A stretch of 29,420 bases of DNA from an uncultured Lachnospiraceae bacterium (lineage in GTDB: Bacteria > Bacillota > Clostridia > Lachnospirales > Lachnospiraceae), in contig CAJUMB010000046.1 of NCBI GenBank assembly GCA_910587105.1, positions 1 through 29,420 of the forward strand. The letters run 5' to 3'. The position numbers and the translations under genes are program-made. A model generated the notes under the pieces. The model was not told where the DNA came from. It did not search any database and saw only the letters and a list, made by a program, of their open reading frames with translations. Below, one piece after another: positions 24,571 to 29,420 of this stretch. Numbering within the stretch: the first letter of the stretch is position 1; each line of letters begins with the position of its first letter.

Positions 24571-24609
24571 TTTTCTGTAAATTATAATTATTTTAGGAGG
24601 ATTAAAGAA

Positions 24610-25584
24610 ATGAAAAGGAAAATTTTGTCCACAGCATTAATATTTACAATGATTTTATCTGCAATTTTAATGCTTACAGCCTGCGGCGGTTCTTCGGACG
24701 ACAGCGCCGGCAGTACACCTGCCCCATCGGAAACACAGGCTGAGACAGAAGCACCGGAAGCATCCGAATCCGAGACGTCTTCGGACGACAATCAGATTTT
24801 ATTTAACGGCTCTACCTCTCTGTCGCCGGTAATCACAGCCATCGCCACAGAATTCAACGAAACATACGGAACCTGGAACGCCTATGACTCCAGCCTTCCC
24901 GAAAAAGACATTGCCATCTACGTTTCAGCAGGAGGTTCCGGACAGGGGACTAAGGCTGTCATCGACGGGACCACCGATTTCGGTATGGTTGCCAGAAGTG
25001 TGAAGGATGAAGAAAAAGAAGCTATCCAGGACGAACAGGAATATCAAGTGGGCATTGACGCCCTCACGCTGGCCGTCAACCCGGAAAACCCTGTGACAGG
25101 TGTTCTGGATGACCTGAGTACAGAGCAGATTGTGGCACTGTTCTCCGGCGAATATGCCACATGGAAAGATTTAGACAGCTCCCTTCCGGAAGAAGAAGTG
25201 GTGGTAATCACCCGGGATATCAACGGCGGCGCCCACGAAGTGTTCCAGAAAAACATCATGGGCGATACGGAAGTAAAGGCTGAGGCAATCCAGGCATCTT
25301 CCATGGGTGAACTGGTACAGAATATTATTGACAATCAATGGGCAGTGGGATATGCTTCTTACGGCGTGGCAAACCAGAATGAAGGCAAAGTAATCCCACT
25401 GAAAGTAAACGGTGTAGCGCCTGTGGAAGAAAATATTCTGGACGGCTCATACATTATCCAGAGACCGCTGCTGTTAGTAGGTTCCGGAGACCTCACTCCC
25501 CAGCAGCAGGCATTCATCGACGTGATTCTCAGCGAAGAAGGACAGGCTACCGTAGAAGAAATGGGATTTATTCCCGTGAAATAA
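24610..25584 (+). CDS. PstS-like oxyanion-binding lipoprotein
   Basis: Extracellular binding protein of an ABC importer, 324 residues. It has a lipoprotein signal with lipobox LTACG, then an acidic Ser/Thr/Glu linker (about 25-62), then the PstS-type fold: ILFNGSTSLSPVI, YVSAGGSGQGTKAVIDGTTDFGMVARSVKDEE, ALTLAVNPENPV, and LSEEGQATVEEMGFIPVK. Compared with E. coli PstS, the R-x3-S-G-T phosphate loop reads R-D-I-N-G-G-A-H, so the Ser and Thr ligands are gone, and the Asp region reads GMVAR. This argues against ordinary phosphate binding. The Mo-cofactor neighbourhood suggests molybdate, tungstate or a similar anion. Its operon continues with two permeases, an ATPase and a HAD protein. Confidence 0.85.
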   Translation: MKRKILSTALIFTMILSAILMLTACGGSSDDSAGSTPAPSETQAETEAPEASESETSSDDNQILFNGSTSLSPVITAIATEFNETYGTWNAYDSSLPEKDIAIYVSAGGSGQGTKAVIDGTTDFGMVARSVKDEEKEAIQDEQEYQVGIDALTLAVNPENPVTGVLDDLSTEQIVALFSGEYATWKDLDSSLPEEEVVVITRDINGGAHEVFQKNIMGDTEVKAEAIQASSMGELVQNIIDNQWAVGYASYGVANQNEGKVIPLKVNGVAPVEENILDGSYIIQRPLLLVGSGDLTPQQQAFIDVILSEEGQATVEEMGFIPVK

Positions 25585-25615
25585 TGTTTGATTGATTTCC
25601 TTGCCGGAGGCAGCC

Positions 25616-26491
25616 ATGCGAAGAAAATTTTGTAATCTTATGGGGAAAAGCATCATACTTTTTACCGCATTTGGAGTGGTATTTCTCATGTTTCTCATGC
25701 TTTTTCACATCCTCAGTGAAAGTCTTATGGCTTTTACAGAAATCGGAATCCATATGTTCCTCCCAGATGCCCAGTGGCGGCCTGTCAGCGAAAACCCTCA
25801 GTACGGACTGATGCCTGTCATTGCAGGCACGCTGTATGTGTCCGGGCTTGCCGTATCCGCAGCCCTGGTTTTCGGCATCGGATGTGCAGTTTTTCTCAGT
25901 TTCTATGTTCCCAAACAGATTGCAAAAGTACTGCTTTCTTTCATCGAACTGGCTGCGGGAATTCCTTCTGTCATTTTCGGCTTTATAGGACTGACAGTAC
26001 TTGTGAAATGGTTTGCCGGACATTTTGGCATGGCGGCCGGGCAGAGTGTTCTGGCCGCCTCCATTGTCTTGGGCATCATGCTGCTGCCTTTTGTGGTATC
26101 AACCTGCCAGGAATCCATTCAAAATGCCAGAAATACATATGAACTGGCGGCTCTGGCGCTGGGATTTTCCAGGGAAATGCTCATTGTCCGGATTATTCTT
26201 CCCGCCATCTCAAAGGGAATCGTGGCCTCTGCCATGATGGCCTTTGGAAGGGGACTGGGAGAAACCATGGCAGTCATGATGGTCATCGGCAACTCTCCCA
26301 TTTACCCAAAACTTCTGGGCCGGGCCCAGACGCTTCCGGCTCTGACTGCTCTGGAAATGGGAAGTATTGAATACGGCAGCAGGCATCTCAGTGTCCTGTA
26401 CGCGGCCAACGTGATTCTGCTTGTGATTTTGCTGCTCACCATGGTCTGTGGACATCTGCTTCATAGGAGGGCCCTGCAAAATGAAACGTAA
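25616..26491 (+). CDS. PstC-like ABC transporter permease
   Basis: Membrane component of the importer, 291 residues with about six membrane segments. It has the PstC-type signature: an early MSFLMLFHILSESLMAF-like first helix region, YGLMPVIAGTLYVSGLAV, GIPSVIFGFIGL, and the EAA loop NTYELAALALGFSREM with GRGLGETMAVMMVIGN, the PstC/PstA hallmark. GGAGG lies five bases before the ATG at 25616; the in-frame ATG at 25592 has no ribosome site. Overlaps the next permease by 11 bases. Confidence 0.9.
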   Translation: MRRKFCNLMGKSIILFTAFGVVFLMFLMLFHILSESLMAFTEIGIHMFLPDAQWRPVSENPQYGLMPVIAGTLYVSGLAVSAALVFGIGCAVFLSFYVPKQIAKVLLSFIELAAGIPSVIFGFIGLTVLVKWFAGHFGMAAGQSVLAASIVLGIMLLPFVVSTCQESIQNARNTYELAALALGFSREMLIVRIILPAISKGIVASAMMAFGRGLGETMAVMMVIGNSPIYPKLLGRAQTLPALTALEMGSIEYGSRHLSVLYAANVILLVILLLTMVCGHLLHRRALQNET

Positions 26492-27332
26492 GCTCAAACA
26501 TATGCTGGCTGGCCTTGTCTTCTGCCTGCTGGGAATCTTCACAGCAGGAGTTACCCTGTTCCTTTTTCTCTATGTATTTTATAAAGGAAGGGACGTGATC
26601 AGCCTTTCCTTCCTCTTAGAGGAACCTGCCGGGGTTCCGGTGGGAACAGACGGAGGCATCTTCCCGGCGCTGGCGGGCTCCGTCTATCTGGGAGGGCTCT
26701 CAGCGCTGATGGGGGGATTGATGGGCATCGGCTGTGCTGTCTATCTGTCTTTTTATTCACCGAACGGCAGATTCCGCAGCATGGTGCAGGCATCCATCCA
26801 GGGGCTTTCCGGTATTCCCTCCATATTATTCGGTCTGGTTGCTTATACGTTTCTCATCTATCAGCTGGGAATGCCCAGAAGCCTGCTGTGTGCCTCTGTG
26901 GCAGTGGCAGCCATGATCGTCCCATTTACAGCCATCCGCGCCAAAAAGATATTGGATGAAAAAGGAAGGGAATATATGAGCAATTCCATCAGTCTGGGAC
27001 TTTCCAGAGAGTACGCTCTGGGCAGGCTGATTCTGCCTGCATGTTTAGCAGAATTAATAGAAACCACAGCACTGGGGATGGCTTATGGCATGGGCGCTGT
27101 GGCTCCGATTCTCTATACCGGAGCAGTGATGCAGTCTAAGATTCCTGAGAAACTGACAGATCCATTTATGTCACTGCCCTACCACCTGTATATGCTGGTG
27201 AACAATGGATTTTCTCTGGAATATGCTTACGGAACAGCCTTTGTCCTCATGGCATTTTTACTCTGCATCCATCTGATATGTAAAGTTATCTCCTATTTCA
27301 TGGACAAAAAGAATTGTAACCGGTATTCTTAG
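26481..27332 (+). CDS. PstA-like ABC transporter permease
   Basis: Second membrane component, 283 residues, with about six membrane segments. Visible family features: GTDGGIFPALAGSVYLGGLSAL, the GLSGIPSILFGLVAY motif, the EAA-type loop MSNSISLGLSREYALGRLILPA, GMAYGMGAVAPILYTGA, and the long loop MSLPYHLYMLVNNG typical of PstA. The start at 26481 has AGGAGG ten bases upstream and lies inside the end of the pstC-like gene, so the two permeases are translationally coupled. Confidence 0.9.
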   Translation: MKRKLKHMLAGLVFCLLGIFTAGVTLFLFLYVFYKGRDVISLSFLLEEPAGVPVGTDGGIFPALAGSVYLGGLSALMGGLMGIGCAVYLSFYSPNGRFRSMVQASIQGLSGIPSILFGLVAYTFLIYQLGMPRSLLCASVAVAAMIVPFTAIRAKKILDEKGREYMSNSISLGLSREYALGRLILPACLAELIETTALGMAYGMGAVAPILYTGAVMQSKIPEKLTDPFMSLPYHLYMLVNNGFSLEYAYGTAFVLMAFLLCIHLICKVISYFMDKKNCNRYS

Positions 27333-27340
27333 AAGAAAGT

Positions 27341-28081
27341 GTGAAGACAATGATTGATATCCAAGGTTTGAAAGCCGGGTTTGGCAAAAAGGAAATACTC
27401 CACAACATCCAGCTGCACATACCGGCAGACCAGATTACGGCCATTGTGGGACAGTCCGGCTGTGGGAAAACCACCTTTTTGAAAACCCTCAACCGGATTT
27501 TAGAAGACGAAGGCGGCTATATCCATGGCCAGATTCTGATTAAGGACAAAAATATTATGGGAATGCCGAAAGAACAGTTATGCAAGATGGTGGGGCTGGT
27601 ATTCCAGCAGCCCATTGCCTTTCCCTTCAGCGTCAGGCGTAATTTGTCTTACGTGCTGAAATATCATAACCGGCTTACCAAAGAACAGCTGGATACACGC
27701 ATTGTGGAAACCCTGAAAAAAGCCCGGCTGTACGATGAAGTGAAGGAGCATATGAATCAGTCCGCACTCAAATTGTCCGGGGGGCAGAAACAGCGGCTGG
27801 CCATTGCCAGAAGCCTGTGCGCAGAGCCCGAGGTTCTGCTGCTGGACGAGCCCTGCTCTGCACTTGACATGAAAAACACCATTGCCATCGAGGAGCTGCT
27901 GCTGGAACTGAAAAAGCAGTATACTATCATGGTGGTCACCCATAATCTGGCACAGGCCCAGCGGATTGCCGATTCTGTCATATTTATGGATCAGGGAAAA
28001 GTGCTGGAGATGACACCGAAAGAAATATTTTTCAGAGAACCCAAGACACAGCTGGCGAAAGAACAAATCGCGTATATGTAG
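27341..28081 (+). CDS. PstB-like ABC transporter ATP-binding protein
   Basis: The ATPase of the importer, 246 residues as in PstB. Walker A GQSGCGKTT (about 37-45), a PstB-like TLNRILEDEGGYIHGQILI insert, Q-loop VFQQPIAFPFSVRRNLSYVL, signature LSGGQKQRLAIAR, Walker B VLLLDEPCSALD, H-loop VTHNLAQA. The start could be GTG at 27341 or ATG at 27350; AGAAGAAAG fits either. There is no phoU in the operon, unlike typical phosphate pst loci. Confidence 0.9.
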   Translation: MKTMIDIQGLKAGFGKKEILHNIQLHIPADQITAIVGQSGCGKTTFLKTLNRILEDEGGYIHGQILIKDKNIMGMPKEQLCKMVGLVFQQPIAFPFSVRRNLSYVLKYHNRLTKEQLDTRIVETLKKARLYDEVKEHMNQSALKLSGGQKQRLAIARSLCAEPEVLLLDEPCSALDMKNTIAIEELLLELKKQYTIMVVTHNLAQAQRIADSVIFMDQGKVLEMTPKEIFFREPKTQLAKEQIAYM

Positions 28082-28093
28082 AGGAGATACCTG

Positions 28094-28561
28094 ATGATTA
28101 TAGAAATACCCGGTTACCAAACCCTTGACTTAGAATATCTGGTTCTGGACTATAACGGAACCATCGCCATAGACGGAAAGATGCCGGATACCGTCAAACA
28201 GCGGCTTCGGACACTGGCAGAGCATCTGAAGATTTACATTTTAACGGCAGATACCCATGGAACGGCAAAAGAAAACTGCCAGGGTCTCCCTGTGCAGATT
28301 CAGACCTTTCCCGGAAGCAATGCCATGGCAGAAAAAATGAACATAGTGGGAAAACTTTCCCCCCATCGCTGTGCGGCAGTGGGAAACGGGCGAAATGACA
28401 CCCTCATGCTCCAGGCCTGCGGGCTGGCCATCGCCGTGATGGAACGGGAAGGAATGTACGGGAAGCTGGCCGCAGACGCTGACATATGCGTGCATTCTAT
28501 GGAGGATGCACTGGACCTTCTGTGCTGTCCCAAACGGGTGATTGCAACATTGAGGGGGTGA
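28094..28561 (+). CDS. HAD-family hydrolase (soluble P-type ATPase-like, COG4087)
   Basis: A small 155-residue HAD-fold protein resembling the soluble P-type ATPase-like group. Motif I is DYNGTIAIDG (residues 19-28; nucleophile Asp19, where P-type ATPases have DKTGT), motif II LTADTHG (about 53-59), and motif IV VGNGRNDTLMLQAC (about 97-110). There is no cap domain or membrane segment. GAGGAG lies eight bases before the ATG. It is the last gene of the transporter operon. The role is unknown; substrate release, phosphoryl regulation or cargo handling for the transporter are possibilities. Confidence 0.82.
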   Translation: MIIEIPGYQTLDLEYLVLDYNGTIAIDGKMPDTVKQRLRTLAEHLKIYILTADTHGTAKENCQGLPVQIQTFPGSNAMAEKMNIVGKLSPHRCAAVGNGRNDTLMLQACGLAIAVMEREGMYGKLAADADICVHSMEDALDLLCCPKRVIATLRG

Positions 28562-28578
28562 TTTTTCCCCTTCAATGT
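28547..28578 (+). terminator. Hairpin at the end of the transporter operon
   Basis: ACATTGA-GGGG pairs with CCCC-T-TCAATGT around a T-rich loop, overlapping the HAD stop codon. No T-tract follows the stem, so it may be a weak terminator or 3' stabiliser. Confidence 0.45.
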
Positions 28579-28850
28579 ACGGCGCCCAATAAATGACAGA
28601 CATATACAGCGTGTCAATCACATAATTATACTCGCCAGCAAACCGCTTATCCCATCAACACCGCCTGCTCCTTTGTTTGATTTTACTTTCCTGTAGCATT
28701 ATTTAGATTAGCCGGCTGTAAAATCTTCTCCAGCAGTCCGTACAAGGAACGTTTTGTTCCTTTTTGAAAGTCTGTGATGATGCGGTTGTTTTCAGTAATC
28801 CTCTGGCAGGCGGACACTTCTGCATACTCTTTCAATTTCGTCGATACCAT
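28562..28850 (-). pseudogene. Group II intron reverse-transcriptase N-terminal remnant
   Basis: Reading from 28850: MVSTKLKEYAEV, SLYGLLEKILQPANLNNA, then a stop at 28685-28683. One frame over, the text continues KVKSNKGAGGVDGIS (to about 28645), the well-known N-terminal RT0/RT1 signature of group II intron-encoded proteins (LLEKIL...NKGAGGVDG). So a frameshift lies near 28690. The homology stops right after GIS, where another unrelated fragment (KRFAGEYNYVIDTLYMSVI) begins and cannot be assigned. No intact RT, YADD motif or intron RNA domain is present. Confidence 0.55.
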
Positions 28851-28851
28851 T

Positions 28852-29096
28852 TGCAGATAAGATTGAAAACAGCCAGTTCTTCCTGATACGCTGTACAGAT
28901 GTAAAGACTGAGAAGATTCTGGGCTTTCCACTGGATAAGGCCACGGAACTGGATTACCATGCTGACCGGGTCTTATCCAGGTTACAATCAAAGAAAAAAC
29001 GCTCACATCCGGAACTGGCCTGGCAGTACCGATATGTCTGCAAGGACGTTCCTATGGACTACATTATAGAAGAACGGACGGAGTATGGCATATCCC
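28852..29096 (+). pseudogene. Orphan coding fragment, plus strand, unassigned
   Basis: An open stretch with no start codon, protein-like composition and no stop for about 80 codons: ADKIENSQFFLIRCTDVKTE, then FPLDKATELDYHADRVLSRL, then ELAWQYRYVCKDVPMDYIIE, ending near ERTEYGIS. It is bounded on both sides by fragments reading on the other strand, so it looks like the middle of a gene left by rearrangement. I do not recognise the family. Confidence 0.35.
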
Positions 29097-29420
29097 TATC
29101 AAAGGCATATTCCAGTTCCAGCCCCAGCTCTATAGTTTCATTCAGCCTGTCCCGCTGCTCCTGCTCATCCAAATCCATAAACCGTTTCTCCATGTCCACC
29201 TGCCCCAGCAGCATGAAGTCCCCATAAGGGATTGTATCGATATAAACTGGCTCCCCTTTCTCCTTCATCCCTTCATAATAGGCAAGGGATTCCTTATTCA
29301 GGATGGTAAAACCCGGACCAATGGCATCCCCCTCCTGCACATAGGGTTTCCCCTCCCCGTCTGCGGTCTGGGCAAATACCGGGTGTTTGAACGGATTATA
29401 TTTATTATCCAGTATCGGAT
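29059..29420 (-). CDS. Partial mobile-element-type hypothetical protein, runs off the window
   Basis: The frame is open to the right edge, so the 5' part is outside. Visible text: ILDNKYNPFKHPVFAQTADG, then EGDAIGPGFTILNKESLAYY, then GEPVYIDTIPYGDFMLLGQV, then LDEQEQRDRLNETIELGLEL. It resembles small accessory proteins of Clostridia conjugative elements (DUF4316/YodL-like), but I hold this assignment loosely. The last 12 residues (from about 29096) are the reverse complement of the preceding plus-strand fragment, so the true C-terminus was replaced at a rearrangement joint. A GTG at 29340 is an internal codon, not the start. Confidence 0.45.
   Translation of the reverse strand, partial: PILDNKYNPFKHPVFAQTADGEGKPYVQEGDAIGPGFTILNKESLAYYEGMKEKGEPVYIDTIPYGDFMLLGQVDMEKRFMDLDEQEQRDRLNETIELGLELEYAFDRDMPYSVRSSIM

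Noticed and set aside
24610..28081. Ordinary phosphate pst operon
   Set aside because: No phoU, no Pho-box-like repeats, altered phosphate-binding residues and Mo-cofactor neighbours make this the less likely reading, though it is not excluded.
28241..28621. Minus-strand open frame opposite the HAD gene
   Set aside because: It is mostly the antisense shadow of the HAD coding sequence; only its first residues lie in the degraded right-edge region.
1..29420. CRISPR array
   Set aside because: No series of regularly spaced short repeats is visible; the repeats seen are single pairs or inverted repeats.

Overview
The window looks like a low-to-mid GC anaerobic Firmicute, most likely a gut Clostridia/Lachnospiraceae-type bacterium with acetogenic or formate-based metabolism. 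Grounds: strong AGGAGG ribosome sites, promoters close to TTGACA-N17-TATAAT, DUF4143-type ATPases, and a selenocysteine formate dehydrogenase encoded with NADH-dehydrogenase-like iron-sulfur flavoprotein subunits. The species cannot be fixed from sequence reading alone.

Left flank (1-4440): two intact P-loop ATPases on the minus strand (45-1328 and 3000-4334, the second of AAA_14/DUF4143 type), a secreted membrane-anchored protein with a repeat-type domain (1586-2605), and the relic of a third ATPase (2671-2940).

Selenocysteine module (4504-8024, plus): a promoter, tRNA-Sec with a UCA anticodon, selA and selB, ending at a long hairpin terminator shared with the convergent cluster that follows.

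Formate dehydrogenase module (8117-15670, minus; transcription order right to left): a divergent second-type seryl-tRNA synthetase, a leader mini-ORF, fdhF read through an in-frame UGA (Sec350, with a GGUCU-loop SECIS hairpin), then NuoE-like, NuoF-like and ferredoxin-like subunits. The composition matches the HylCBA-FdhF2 type of NAD/ferredoxin-linked, probably electron-bifurcating formate dehydrogenase.

Molybdenum module (15896-28561): moaC-moaA (plus); modA-modB-modC (minus); then a plus-strand run of MOSC protein, MoeA-like protein with a Cys-rich tail, moeA, mobB and a MobA-like/ModE-HTH fusion. A separate promoter then drives a PstSCAB-like ABC transporter plus a HAD phosphatase-like protein. 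That transporter has lost several residues that bind phosphate in PstS and may carry another oxyanion such as tungstate or molybdate.

Together the window encodes much of what a Mo/W-selenocysteine formate dehydrogenase needs: selenocysteine insertion, serylation of tRNA-Sec, metal uptake, pterin cofactor synthesis and insertion, and the electron-transfer partners. Not seen here: selD, fdhD, moaD/moaE, mogA. Right edge (28562-29420): broken mobile-element fragments in alternating orientation, including a group II intron reverse-transcriptase remnant and a gene running off the window.
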